Positions 34,318-44,979 are shown, numbered from the stretch's first letter. The stretch: DNA of 64,000 nucleotides from Marchantia polymorpha subsp. ruderalis (GCA_037833965.1 AP031359.1:2352001-2416000); one strand, 5' to 3'. Numbers and translations are program-made. Notes: generated by a model from the sequence alone, not told the origin.

Positions 34318-35672
34318 TGTGGTAACACACTTTTTGTTTTTTTTGCAGAATTTAAACAATTTTAGAAAACAAGTACCAAAGCAGTGTTTGTAGCTAGAGA
34401 AGGGTACGCTAAATAGAGTGGATTGATGAGATCGTCACGAGGGCACAAAGAATCACGTAGTCGGATGTACCAACGCCAACGTCTTCGGCGCCTTCGGCAA
34501 AAGCTCCTTTTTGAGGTGCCTCTATTCACGCGCCTCTAGCGTATAAGGAAGCTACGCTTCCGGCGCAGACACCTCAGGAGGAGGTTTTGCTAAAGACGTC
34601 AGGAGAAGGGCCCGGACCTCTAAAGGCATCCGACCATGAGTGCGCCTTCGGCGAAGCGCCGCTAGCACGAAAAGGGAAAACCTTCATAACAATCGGGATA
34701 CACGGTAGATCCAGTTGGTTGAAGTTGCATTAGAAAGAGCTCGGGATGCTCGTTCTAACGAGTCCAAGAGCGTCGGAGATGGATCAGGAATGGAGAAGTT
34801 ATGAGCGTCGGAAAACTCGTAGCCGGACATGCGCCGTTCGCGCTAGGGTTCACAGCCGGAAAGGATTCCCGTACGCCCTCGGCGATGCGCCTTCGGTGGA
34901 ATCACGCGCTCATAGGAGGAAACCCACTCAGAGTCGGAAGCGCCTTTGGCGGCTGTTCATGGAAGGAAAGCGCCGGTCGGATGTACGCCTCCGACGTGGC
35001 GCTGACAGTCGGAAGCGCTGACATGAGTTGCGCTGGCGGATATGCGCCGGCAGCAACGGACGAGGCATAAAGGACAAAATAGGCGGTACGACTGCGCGCC
35101 GGCATAATTCGATCCGACTGGATGTGCGCCTCCAGCAAGGCGCCGACGGATAATGAACGCACCAGCGGCGACACGCCTCCGGAGAAGGGCGGGTTAGGAA
35201 AAGACAACAGGGTCGACGTATACCCTGCAGCGGACTCGAGTCCGGAAGGTGGCGGCGGCGGGAGAATTCAACGTTTAAGCATGCGAATGCGCGCAATGCG
35301 GAGACGTGAATTCGCGCATGCAAAGGGCGAACCGTTAAGCCGTATAGCCGGCTGCGTACGTTGCAACCAGTAAGAACGTTGGACGTTCTTGAAATCGGAG
35401 AAGAAAAGACTGCGCTCCAGTCTCATTCTCTCATTCTTGACTTTGCAATTTCCAGTTCCAAGATTACGCGCTAGGGGGGAGCTACCTGCAGTGAGAGTAG
35501 AGAGTGCGGAGACGAGTTGCACAAGGATCTTGGCGGACCTTGAAAGAATTGGGAGTAGCGATCTTGAACGAGCGCAGAGAGAGTGAGCAGTCAGTGCTTG
35601 AGTGGCCGACGCGCAGTGGCGATTGTGAGAGAGCGAGCGAAAGGGAGAACGTTTGTGTGTGCAGGCAACGCA

Positions 35673-38228
35673 ATGTCGAAGGTTCCCCAGCTGCGAGTGT
35701 CTCCACTCAGGGTGCCGCAGATCGGTCTACGCGCATTTCAAGATGTGCTGACGAGGCTGAAGCTCAATTTTCTCCTCTGGGGGTGGAATTGGACATGTCC
35801 GGAGATGGTGCGCGAGTATCTGCAAGAGAGACACAAGCCTTCTCGCGGATTTCGCCCACACCCAGAGAGATGGGACATTTGCAATCGGGCGCAGGTGTTG
35901 GGCAGGTGTGCCGGCGAGGAAGGGGATCTCCTCTTCGAGGCCGACAGCGTGAAAGTGTCCCAGGAGGAAGAAGTCTCTTACAATGAGCTCTTCAAGGTGG
36001 CTAGACATCCCAAGAACGGTTTCCGGACACGGGATTACAAGGATCGATTGCGGAGAAATGTCGCGACGGCATTGCTGCAGATATTGCAGCCGACCAAGAC
36101 CGCTTACATGCATGGTTGGCAGGTAGAGTTCGTGGAGCTAGTGTTGTCAGGAGCTCCGGTGCATTGGGCACGGCTCCTGTGGAAGGTAACGCGCCAACAT
36201 GCGCAAGAAGAGAGGGGAGGAACGCTCAATCATCTATCGCCTTACTTAATCGTGTTTTACCGGGCGATGGGATGTTTGACGAATGCTGAGAAAACTCGGT
36301 TTCCGCAGCTGAGCCGGACTTATCCAGGTAGATATTCGAGGGAGGCCGAAGTAGACACGGATCCGGACGAGGAACCTGCCAGTACGCCTCCGGCTCCGGC
36401 TCCAGCCAGAGCAGCAGAAGAACGTCGAAGTGAGCGCATTCCGCGCAAGCGGAAGTGGGATGAGAGACCTGAGGACAGGGAGCCGGAAGTACCAGCTGCG
36501 CCGACTCGTGGTCGGCCCACCCCCGAGCCTCACAGTCGACCAAAACAGAGGGCACGCAGAATGCCAACTGTTACTGAGGAGACCAGGCGAACTCCGACCC
36601 GGCGGAATCTCACACAGGAAGAGATAATTGCTCAGGTCCTAAGGAAGACGGCAGAAACCTCTGCACAGAAGGCACCACGGCCTTCGGGAGGAGATGGACG
36701 GACAGACGACCGGCCGACTGCGAGTCGGATGACTGAAGGTCGACAAGCGGAAGGAAGGCCAACTGAACGGCGCGTTGAACCGGACAGCAGGCCGGAAGCA
36801 GAAGAGAGTTTGGCTGACAAGCCAACAATCCTCAGAGGGTCGTCTTCGGCGGAAGGCACTTCTGGAAGAACGCCACCAGCAAACAGGCCAAGTGGAGTCA
36901 AGACGCGCAGGGTGTATCCGATTCCCAGTCGGACAACTGCTGGTCGGCCGACTGCGAGTCGGACAACAGAGAGTCAGCCGGATTCGCCGACTGCGAGACG
37001 GATGGGGCCAACGACGAGTGTGCGGACGCCTTCGGCGGACGCACCTTCAGCAAGGACACCTTCCGCGCAGATTGCGCCGGAAGGACAGGCAGCAGAAGCG
37101 GGCGGATCAAGAGTGACAAAAGTCACTGCGGCGTCGACCCCTTCACAAACCGAAGATCAAGCCGGAACAGGGGCTCAAGCAGTGGGATCTCCCACTGCCC
37201 TGGATATTTTAGCAGGCAGTGGAGCAGCAGTCGCAGCGGAAGCTGCTGCGCGCCACAGTTCCAGGGAGTCGCCAAGGGATTCGGTGGCGACTGAGATCCT
37301 CGAGACTGAGGATGAGACGAGCTCGGAAGAGCAAGAAGAGGATTCGGTGCAGAAAACGCCAACAGGGGTGCTGTGCGAACAGATAGTTCCACTCCTGCGA
37401 TATCTAGATCGCAAGACATCCAAATACGCAAGTGCCTTAAAACCGCAGTCTTATGTGGAGACAATCAGGCGACGGACGAGGAGCAAGGTGGCAAGGTGGG
37501 CCTCTAGGTGCGGAGTATATGTGGATAGGAACACCGCCCTCCGACAACACCTGGCGGTCACCCAGAAGCTATACCAAGCCTTGCAGCAGCAGAAGGAGGA
37601 TGCGGCGACGAAGAGTCAGGCGGAGGCCGAACTAATACGGGCAAAGATCGAGTCGGAACTGCAGGAGGAGCGGAGACAGAACAAAGTCCTAGCAGCCGAG
37701 CTTGCGCGCCAGACGCGCGCCTTAGAGGAAAGTCACAGAGCCCGCAAGGAGGATGAGGAGTTGTTGTGCAACTTGCAAACCGAGTGCTCGGATTTGAGGG
37801 CACAACGTGCGGAATTAGAAATGCAGCTGGCAGAGGTGGAGAGCAGCTGCAGGGCACGAGGAGAGTTGGCGGCACGGGTGACTCGTTGTCTAAACGGATA
37901 CACCCATTGGGAGGTGGCAGCTCAAGAGAGGGTTACACTCCGGGAGTTCGAGCTTCGGGCGGCGGCCTTGACGGAAGGTGACAGTCGGAGTCGGCGGCGA
38001 GTGGCGAGAAAATTAGAAACTTTCTTGTCGGGTGCGCGCGACACTATGGCGCACTTGCAGTCGGAAGTCACTGCAGCGCTCCGACGCCTGGGGTTGCGCA
38101 GCCGGTCGGAAGACTGGCAAGGTAGAGACAGTAAGCGGAGCAGTCCGGCGCGCAGGAGGCGCAGCACCGGATCTGCTGAGTGCAGTAGAGTAGTTTGGTT
38201 TCGCGCAGATGCTGCGAGTGGTAGATAG
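35673..38228 (+). CDS. LTR-encoded 851-aa protein (5' LTR copy)
   Basis: An upstream ATG at 35583 is in frame, but I start at 35673 (MSKVPQLRV) because diverged copies at 63873, 56753, 26696 and 1207 all begin at this Met. Residues about 1-220 form a conserved domain (LLWGWNW.C..MVREYL, RGFRPHPERW, LGRCAG, DYKDRLRRNVATALLQILQP, NHLSPYLIVFYRAMG). About 221-560 is disordered and rich in Pro, Arg, Ser, Glu and Thr, with basic RKRK patches that could act as nuclear signals. About 560-745 includes LLRYLDRK and a long Gln/Glu/Arg-rich coiled coil; a conserved block ends the protein. No signal peptide, membrane span or enzyme motif is seen. The N-domain faintly recalls the plant transposon-protein domain found in other Ty3/gypsy elements (inference). 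The function is unknown; RNA or Gag binding or a regulatory role are possibilities. Confidence 0.85.
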   Translation: MSKVPQLRVSPLRVPQIGLRAFQDVLTRLKLNFLLWGWNWTCPEMVREYLQERHKPSRGFRPHPERWDICNRAQVLGRCAGEEGDLLFEADSVKVSQEEEVSYNELFKVARHPKNGFRTRDYKDRLRRNVATALLQILQPTKTAYMHGWQVEFVELVLSGAPVHWARLLWKVTRQHAQEERGGTLNHLSPYLIVFYRAMGCLTNAEKTRFPQLSRTYPGRYSREAEVDTDPDEEPASTPPAPAPARAAEERRSERIPRKRKWDERPEDREPEVPAAPTRGRPTPEPHSRPKQRARRMPTVTEETRRTPTRRNLTQEEIIAQVLRKTAETSAQKAPRPSGGDGRTDDRPTASRMTEGRQAEGRPTERRVEPDSRPEAEESLADKPTILRGSSSAEGTSGRTPPANRPSGVKTRRVYPIPSRTTAGRPTASRTTESQPDSPTARRMGPTTSVRTPSADAPSARTPSAQIAPEGQAAEAGGSRVTKVTAASTPSQTEDQAGTGAQAVGSPTALDILAGSGAAVAAEAAARHSSRESPRDSVATEILETEDETSSEEQEEDSVQKTPTGVLCEQIVPLLRYLDRKTSKYASALKPQSYVETIRRRTRSKVARWASRCGVYVDRNTALRQHLAVTQKLYQALQQQKEDAATKSQAEAELIRAKIESELQEERRQNKVLAAELARQTRALEESHRARKEDEELLCNLQTECSDLRAQRAELEMQLAEVESSCRARGELAARVTRCLNGYTHWEVAAQERVTLREFELRAAALTEGDSRSRRRVARKLETFLSGARDTMAHLQSEVTAALRRLGLRSRSEDWQGRDSKRSSPARRRRSTGSAECSRVVWFRADAASGR

Positions 38229-38261
38229 GATAGCGTAGTGCTAGTTAGGATCTTTTGAGAG

Positions 38262-38268
38262 TATAAAG
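38262..38268 (+). promoter_or_regulatory. Conserved LTR TATA box
   Basis: TATAAAG followed by TAGATCAAGGCG, 33 bp after the stop codon of the LTR-encoded frame. The box recurs in all LTRs where this part is visible (8630; reverse at 24102, 51541, near 54142, 60993), including LTRs without the frame, so it is the best candidate core promoter. Transcription would begin about 30 bp downstream. A weaker TATA-like CTAAATAG lies near the LTR start, about 34409. Confidence 0.65.
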
Positions 38269-39211
38269 TAGATCAAGGCGTTTTGCCTTGGGACTCTTCC
38301 AGTTTCGGAAGTGCAGATCAGGAACTCACTTTCTTGGCGTGTTTGTGCATTTTGGTCCTGGCACCACGTAGAGAAGCTGCAGCATAGCGAAGTTACCGTA
38401 TGTTGTAGTTGAAGGCCTTCGGCTGAATGTTCAGAGCTAGCACCCGGTTAGAGACTTGAGTAGTGCGGATCTGCACCTGCGGGTGATTTCTGATGCTCAG
38501 AGCCGGCTGCGAGTTAGAGACTTGAACAGTTCCCCCTTACTCCTTCGAGTGACATATCCTGATTGTACTCCTACGGGAAGTTTCCCCTGAATGCCAATGT
38601 GAAGTTTCATTACTTCGTGTAAACCTTGGTTTGTAATTCAGGTTGTGTGTGTGTTACTGGATCGTGTTTTCAGTAAGTTCTCAGTCGGGTCTGCACTCCC
38701 TGCGTTTCGTGTGATAGTCGAGGGTGACGTCCACGGCGTACGTAGAGGCTTCGTTTCGAAGTGAGAAGTCCAGTCCGGGTACCCCCGCTAGTTCCTGGCG
38801 GAAGGGCAGTAAAAGCCGGAGTGGGAGGCACTTCCTGCAGAACCTCTGAGTGAACTTGCGAGACACTTTCCTCCTGAAATCCGAAGCGGAGGTCCTGACC
38901 GACCTCCGAGTTGTGCTTTTTTGCCAGTTTCAGGTGTGTGTGTGTGTGTGTGTTGAGTGACCAAGCTGTACCGTGCATCCTCCGAGCATCCTCCGAGTTG
39001 AGATCCTCCTCCGAGTCGAGCCTCCGAGTCGAGCACTGCAGTATTTCTGGGAGTGACAGTCGCCTAGAATTCAAACTCTACCAAAAGTCTGTTAAACGTG
39101 ACACTTTTACTCTGTGTGTTGCCTCTGTCCCTGTGGGTTCGATCTTTTTACCACCATACTGCAGTTTTAGCCTTTGGTGGGTTATTACATAAGGAGCCGA
39201 AAACTTCTTTT

Positions 39212-39229
39212 TGGCGCCGCTGCCGGGGA
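39212..39229 (+). other. Primer-binding site (tRNA-Asp)
   Basis: TGGCGCCGCTGCCGGGGA, 22 bases after the 5' LTR, is complementary to the 3' end of plant tRNA-Asp with one difference at base 9 from the angiosperm sequence I know. The same site is used by element D (59980-59997). Confidence 0.88.
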
Positions 39230-39272
39230 CAGTGCGTCAACACCAGAATACTTGGGCAGCAATGCTAGGTGA

Positions 39273-42101
39273 ATGTCGACGAGCGATAGTGTGGGAAACC
39301 TGAGTGCGAGAGCCACACGGAAACTCCGTCGAGATTCAGAAAAAGCCGTGGAAACAAAACGGCGAACTAAAAAGAAGACTCCCGGTGAGGACTCTGCAGA
39401 AAGATCGCCATCACCGACTACTGGAAGACAAAGGCGTTCCAGTTCACCTACCGAGAGCATTGAGCTAACAGTTCTATTGGACATCCCTCCGACGGGAACT
39501 CTTCCTGAGTTTGGCCAACCTAGGATCAGTCCGTCGACAGGATCACCGATGGCAGAACATCAAGCCAATCTCCGCCAGGTGTTTTCCCAACCTACCACCA
39601 AACATTCGTATCCAAGATACACGGGAACGGGCGACGACGATGATGCAGATTCATACATAAAGCTCTTCGAGTCTGTCTCCATCGCCAATCGTGAGACCAG
39701 TGATGAAGACAGACTACGAATCTTTCCTAGCCTACTACGCAGACGAGCGCGTAGCTGGTACAACCATGAGAGCACCGACCCCACTGGCATCCGGACCTGG
39801 GCTCAGCTCAAGGAAAAGTTTCTGAGGCGGTTCCGCGAACTCGGATATGACAGTCGAGTTCTGACCCGACTTCGAAATCTTCGACGCGAGCGGAAGGAGA
39901 ATCTTCGAGACTACACTGAGAGATTCCAAGACCTCCTAGATCGAATTCCGAAGACAGGCCCGGGAGAACCGTATTCGGTACAACAGGCAGTGGATTGGTA
40001 TGTGACAGGGCTCTCAAGAGAAATGGAGACCTTCTGTAGGAGAGGCAAGACTGACACAATCCAAGATGTGATAGCTTCCGCGGAGACTTTTGAGACGTCA
40101 ACCCTTGACACTCGAAGACGCGACCGACGGTCGACGAAGAAGAAGTCGCAAGGCGGACGTCGGAAGAGAAGGAACTCGCCTTCCTCGACAGAAGAGTCAA
40201 GCTCCTCCGAATCAAGTTCTTCCTCGGAAGAGGAAGAGAACTCGTCATCTTCAGAAGAAGAAAGACGGAAGAAGAAACGCAGTGCGATCAAGAAGAAGGA
40301 TCGAGGTAAGGGAATTCCAGTGAAGACTCAAGGGGACATCGCAGCCAAGGTAGACAACCTGGTGAAGAATTTTGCGGACCTGAAAGTTCATGTAGTGGGA
40401 GGCCAAGACCGACGTAAATCACCTGCGAGACAACGAGCGAATCTCTGGTGTACTACGTGCGGACAGGTGGGACATGCCAACACGGAGTGCATGTCCGCGC
40501 GGCCATCTTACCCAGTGAATGCGGTCGAATGGGCACCACAGTGGGAGAACCCCATGTATTATGCTGAGCCACCTATGTATTATGCTGAGCAGGTTGAGGA
40601 CACCGCCTACTCAGTACAGACAGCTCCAGCTACAACTCCGAACCCACCGGTGCATATACCGCGCTTTGTTCCGAGGGAAATGGCGGGTACACTCCCACCA
40701 AGACGCATGGCACCTCCAGGCAATCACAACCGACCTCGACCACAATTCGATGGTTGCTACAACTGCGGAGACATGGGGCATTACGCGCCAAGTTGTCCCC
40801 ACCCGAGGAAGCCAATGGGGTATGCACCATTGTGCAGCAATTGCAAGAAGTCCGGACATACAGCAGCTGAATGTGATCAGCCCCAACTCCCCAGGCCAGC
40901 CGTGCGTTTCGTATCAACACCTGGCAAGGAAGAAGTGCAGGTCAACCAGGTAGAACTGAGTCTGGACCCAGCTGAAGGAGACGAAGTATGGCCAGAGGAA
41001 GAAGTAATGTGCGGTCGGGTAGAAACCCGAAGTTCGAAGAGGAGAGGAGAAGGCCACGAGGACACTCGCCGCCTCGAGCGTAGGGAAGAAAGGAGGAAGT
41101 CTAAAGAAGTTAGAGAAGGCCAGAGGAGAAGGCCGGGTACACCTCCGGCTATGAGAAACACCCAGCCGGAGCAGAACTCAGAAAAGGCGGACAGGTATTC
41201 AGAAGAGTTCCGGACTCGAGATTACCTTCCGGACATCAAAGATGAGGTGAGTCACCTCATCAAGGAAGCACTGGGCGCCGGAATGACATCCGACGACCGG
41301 AAGGCGGTTAGGCCTCCTACACCACTTCCGACCGCGAGTACAGGGAAACTTCCGGCTGTGACTTCCAGCACTCCCTACGACATAGTGAAAGACATGGGGA
41401 GCCAGAGGGCAAATATTTCCTTCCACCAGTTGTTGGAAGACAATAAGACGTACAGGAGGATGCTGATGCTTTCGTTGCGCCGACCACGCAAACCCCGAAA
41501 AGAGAAACTTCCGGCTGTGTACAGAGTGGAAGGAGGAGACCTGGGACCTCCAGAGATCGAGGTAGAGATCGGAGGCTGCGTCATACAGAAGGTACCTGTG
41601 GACTCCGGCTCGGGCGTGAATATCATGACCGAGGAGACAGCGAACTCCTTGGGGTTCCAGACCTTCGAGCCTACATCCCGAGTATTGCGACTGGCCGATC
41701 AAACACGCAGAATGCCATTAGGAATGTTGAGCAATGTGAGAACCAACATTGGAGGAGTGGACTTTCAACTGTCCTACATAATACTGCAACCTCTGATGAA
41801 GAAAGGTTATGATGTGCTGCTTGGCAGACCGTGGCTATACGATGCCAAAGCAAGGTGTGACTGGAGTAGGAAGAGATTACAGTTCCGTAGCCCTGCGGAC
41901 CCTCCGACTGTCATTACCGTACCGTGGACCAAGGTACCCCATGAGGGCGAAACACCTTCCACCACCTCCGGTTACACAACCGGAGGGGAGACCAGCTCAT
42001 CATGCACTTCAGAGACCGAAACGTCGGAAGAATTTGTGGGCTACGTCACTTGCTGCTCTATTGAGGAGGAAGGAGACGAGGTGTATCCGGATGACGAATA
42101 G
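39273..42101 (+). CDS. gag-pro: Gag-protease polyprotein (942 aa)
   Basis: Order: basic N-terminus; Gag core near residues 110-270 (SYPRYTGTGDDDDADSYIKLFE, a RRRARSWYNHE motif, FLRRFRELGYDSRVLTRL); a Ser/Glu/Lys-rich linker; three CCHC zinc knuckles starting at residues 393, 495 and 521 that would bind RNA; a charged spacer; then a retropepsin domain with its catalytic Asp at 777 (VPVDSGSGVN) and DVLLGRPWLYDAK further on. Gag would build the particle; the protease would process it. It ends at TAG 42099-42101. The same frame continues into pol, so the stop acts as the Gag-Pro/Pol boundary. Confidence 0.93.
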   Translation: MSTSDSVGNLSARATRKLRRDSEKAVETKRRTKKKTPGEDSAERSPSPTTGRQRRSSSPTESIELTVLLDIPPTGTLPEFGQPRISPSTGSPMAEHQANLRQVFSQPTTKHSYPRYTGTGDDDDADSYIKLFESVSIANRETSDEDRLRIFPSLLRRRARSWYNHESTDPTGIRTWAQLKEKFLRRFRELGYDSRVLTRLRNLRRERKENLRDYTERFQDLLDRIPKTGPGEPYSVQQAVDWYVTGLSREMETFCRRGKTDTIQDVIASAETFETSTLDTRRRDRRSTKKKSQGGRRKRRNSPSSTEESSSSESSSSSEEEENSSSSEEERRKKKRSAIKKKDRGKGIPVKTQGDIAAKVDNLVKNFADLKVHVVGGQDRRKSPARQRANLWCTTCGQVGHANTECMSARPSYPVNAVEWAPQWENPMYYAEPPMYYAEQVEDTAYSVQTAPATTPNPPVHIPRFVPREMAGTLPPRRMAPPGNHNRPRPQFDGCYNCGDMGHYAPSCPHPRKPMGYAPLCSNCKKSGHTAAECDQPQLPRPAVRFVSTPGKEEVQVNQVELSLDPAEGDEVWPEEEVMCGRVETRSSKRRGEGHEDTRRLERREERRKSKEVREGQRRRPGTPPAMRNTQPEQNSEKADRYSEEFRTRDYLPDIKDEVSHLIKEALGAGMTSDDRKAVRPPTPLPTASTGKLPAVTSSTPYDIVKDMGSQRANISFHQLLEDNKTYRRMLMLSLRRPRKPRKEKLPAVYRVEGGDLGPPEIEVEIGGCVIQKVPVDSGSGVNIMTEETANSLGFQTFEPTSRVLRLADQTRRMPLGMLSNVRTNIGGVDFQLSYIILQPLMKKGYDVLLGRPWLYDAKARCDWSRKRLQFRSPADPPTVITVPWTKVPHEGETPSTTSGYTTGGETSSSCTSETETSEEFVGYVTCCSIEEEGDEVYPDDE

Positions 42102-42107
42102 CAACTA
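42099..42107 (+). promoter_or_regulatory. Candidate stop-codon readthrough signal (UAG-CAA-CUA)
   Basis: The gag-pro stop and the two codons after it fit UAG-CAR-YYA, the leaky context known from tobacco mosaic virus and reported for a plant retroelement env-like protein. Pol follows in the same frame with no other stop for 503 codons, and no frameshift is needed. Confidence 0.7.
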
Positions 42108-44942
42108 GCAGCCGGACTGGGCAGAAGCGAGATCAGTCACACAGAGGGGATTGTTGACCCGAGTGATTGCTGCGAACTGCAACTCAGTCCAGGTAAAGGC
42201 TTGAAGGTGTCAAGCCAGGTACAAGGAGAAGAGTTGAACAGGGTACAGGCGTTTCTTCGCCAGTATGAGGATGTCTTCGCATGGAAGATTGAAGACATGA
42301 AAGGCATACCTGCAAGGTATGGAGAGCACAGAATCGACTTGTTGGACGAGGCAGTTCCGGTTCGCCAACGCCAATACAGGCTCAACCCAAAATATTCATT
42401 ATTGGTGAAGGACGAAATCGATAAGTACCTGAGCGCAGGAATTATCTACCCGGTACTCAGTAGCGAGTGGGTGTCGCCTATCGTGATCGTGCCCAAGAAA
42501 CTGACGGGTAAGATCCGGGTGTGTCAGGACTTCAGGAAGCTGAACGCAGCAACGCGGAAGGACCATCACCCTCTTCCTTTCACGGACTCTATTCTGGACC
42601 ATGTAGCAGGGCATGAATGCTACAGTTTCCTAGACGGATTCTCCGGCTACAACCAGGTGTCCATCAGGGAACAGGACAAGGACAAAACAACCTTCACGAC
42701 CGACTGGGGAACCTATGCTTATCACAAGATGCCGTTCGGTCTGTGCAACGCGCCAGCGACGTTCCAGCGGATGATGACAAACATCTTCCAAGAGCACCTG
42801 AGGAAGTTCCTAGAAATTTTCATCGACGACTTTTGTGTCTTCGGTAAGAGGTCGGAGCACCTTGACCATCTTCGGCAAACGTTCGACAGATGTAGGGAGA
42901 GCAGCTTGTCCTTACACCCTGAGAAATGTTTTTTCTTCATGACCAGCGGAATCCTGCTGGGGCACCGAGTTTCGTCCGATGGCATTGCAGTGGATGTAGA
43001 GAAGGTGAAGATTATTCTTGAACTGCAGCCGCCAACGAATCTGCGTGAGTTGAGGGCCTTCCTTGGCCATGTAGGTTATTACAGAAGGTTCATAAATATG
43101 TATGCCATCTTGGCAGCCGATCTGACGAAGCTGCTTAAGAAGGATGAACCCTATGTGTGGGGCAAGGAGCAACAGCTGGCCTTTGAAACGCTCAAAGCCA
43201 AACTGACGACTGCTCCGATTCTGAGAAGTCCGGATTGGAACAGACCTTTCCATGTCTATGTAGACACGTCGGCGTTTGCAATCGGGGTGGTTCTCAGTCA
43301 GAAGGACGACAACAAGAAAGACTACCCGATTTACTTCGCGAGTCGTCAGTTGTCAGCAGCAGAGAAGAAGTACACGACAACTGAGAGGGAGGCGTTGGGA
43401 ATGGTGTACTCCTGCAAGAAGTTCCGACATTATTTGATCTGCTACGAGTTCGTTTTTCATGTAGATCATTACGCCTTACAGCACCTGGTCAAGAAGGCGG
43501 ATCTGTCCGGACGAATTGCCAGGTGGGTACTACTGCTGCAGGAATTCACCTACACTGTACAGACACGGAAAGGCGTTCACCATGAGAACGCGGACTACCT
43601 CTCCCGACTATGAACCGAACCCATAGAAGAGGAAGTAGTGGATGATTTTCCCGACGAACAACTTTTTCAGTTGTCCGCCAGCCATGAGTCCAGGTACGCG
43701 GACTTATACAGGTTCCTGCTCACACTCCAATGTCCGGAAGGATTGGATGCAGAGCAGCGCACAGTCTTCGTTCATAAAGCGGGACCTTACCAGCTCCAAC
43801 AAGGGGTCTTGTTCAAGAAAATGGCAGACGAGAGGTTGTGCAGATGTCTAGAGGAGTCCGAAGTACCGCGAGTTGTCAAAGCCATGCACACAGAAGACGC
43901 TGGTGGTCACTACGCCACCAGAAACACAGTGACCAAAATTGTGAATGCAGGATACTGGTGGCCGACGATGTTCAAAGATGTACACGACTACGTTCGCAAA
44001 TGCGACAGCTGCCAGAGAACGGGAAGGCCGACTCCGACCACGAGATGGCCTCTTACACCAATCATGCCATTGGCACCGTTTGAAAAATGGGGGATCGACT
44101 TCGTGGGACCAATACAACCTGTCACTAAAGGTACGCGCAGGCGCTACATATTGGTAGCAACAGACTATGCGACCAAGATGGTGGAGGCAGAAGCCACAAG
44201 GCACGACGACGCAGCCGCAGTAGCACGGTTCCTATTCGAATCAATCATCACACGCTACGGGTGCCCCCTAGAAATAGTCAATGACAGAGGGACGCACTTT
44301 CTGAATCAGGTGATAGAGAGTTTGACGCGGCACTTCCAGATTAAGCATCGGAAGACTACTCCTTACAACCCCAAGGCAAATGGTCTGACAGAGAAGTCCA
44401 ATGGATTACTCTGTAAGATACTCCTCAAGGTAACTGTAAACCATGCTCATGACTGGGACACCAAGCTACCGGCCGCCTTATGGGCATATAGAACGGCAGA
44501 AAAAGTCACCACCAGGCAAACACCTTACTTCCTAGTTTATGGGCAGCATCCGATCTTACCCATCGAATTCGAGATACCTACGAAGAGGACCTTAGATCAG
44601 AGAAGGCTGGACGCGGAGGAAAGTCAGGCATATCGACTGCAAGAGGTACTGGCACTGGAGGAAAGACGTCAAGAAGCCGAAGATCGAACAAAGCAATTAC
44701 AACTCAGGCGGAAGGAGAAGTACGATCGAAGACTCAAACCAGTACTGCTGGAGAAGGGCGATTTGGCTCTGCTATACGATAGCAGACATGCTAGATTTCC
44801 AGGCAAGCTCCACTTGAGGTGGATGGGACCTTACAAGGTGATAGAAGTTTTTCCAAATGGATCCATCCAACTCGCAGATCTCACGGGAGAATGGTTAGGC
44901 ACCCGCGTGAACGGATGGCGTCTTAAGAAATACCACGTGTAA
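42102..44942 (+). CDS. pol: Pol: reverse transcriptase, RNase H, integrase (one in-frame UGA)
   Basis: In the gag frame after the UAG. RT: RQYRLNPKYS, SEWVSPIVIVPKK, CQDFRKLNAAT, MPFGLCNAPATFQ and the catalytic FIDDF with Asp codons at 42825-42830. RNase H: VYVDTSAFAIG, TTEREALGMVY, FHVDHYALQHL. The frame meets UGA at 43611-43613 right after NADYLSRL, then stays open from 43614 to 44942. Integrase, counted from Met 43638: zinc-binding H84, H91, C122, C125; catalytic D154, D216, E252; and a WMGPYKV end of GPY/F type. There is no chromodomain. Element A has CGG-type sequence and no stop at the UGA position, so I read the UGA as a nonsense mutation. Confidence 0.9.
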
Positions 44943-44965
44943 ATGTTCGCGTGGGCGCTCACAAT

Positions 44966-44979
44966 TGAGGAGGGGGGCA
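44966..44979 (+). other. Polypurine tract
   Basis: GAGGAGGGGGGCA-type purine run directly before the TG of the 3' LTR; the plus-strand DNA primer site. The equivalent in element D lies near 58019-58030 on the minus strand. Confidence 0.8.

Larger units (their letters stand above)
34318..39189 (+). repeat. 5' LTR of the complete element
   Basis: Starts TGTGGTAACACAC and ends GGGTTATTACA. Order: about 1.35 kb of GC-rich leader with one copy of the hairpin module, the 851-codon frame, TATAAAG at 38262, then about 0.9 kb of R/U5 with a (GT)n run near 38935 and short CCTCCGAG repeats near 38980-39030. Confidence 0.97.

Noticed and set aside
35504..35986. 160-codon frame overlapping the start of the LTR protein (also 46166-46648)
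   Set aside because: It is a shadow in another frame over the conserved N-terminal domain, and it does not begin at the ATG conserved among copies.
39273..44942. An env-like gene between pol and the 3' LTR
   Set aside because: Only 37 bases separate the integrase stop from the 3' LTR; the extra protein is inside the LTR and has no membrane segment or signal peptide.
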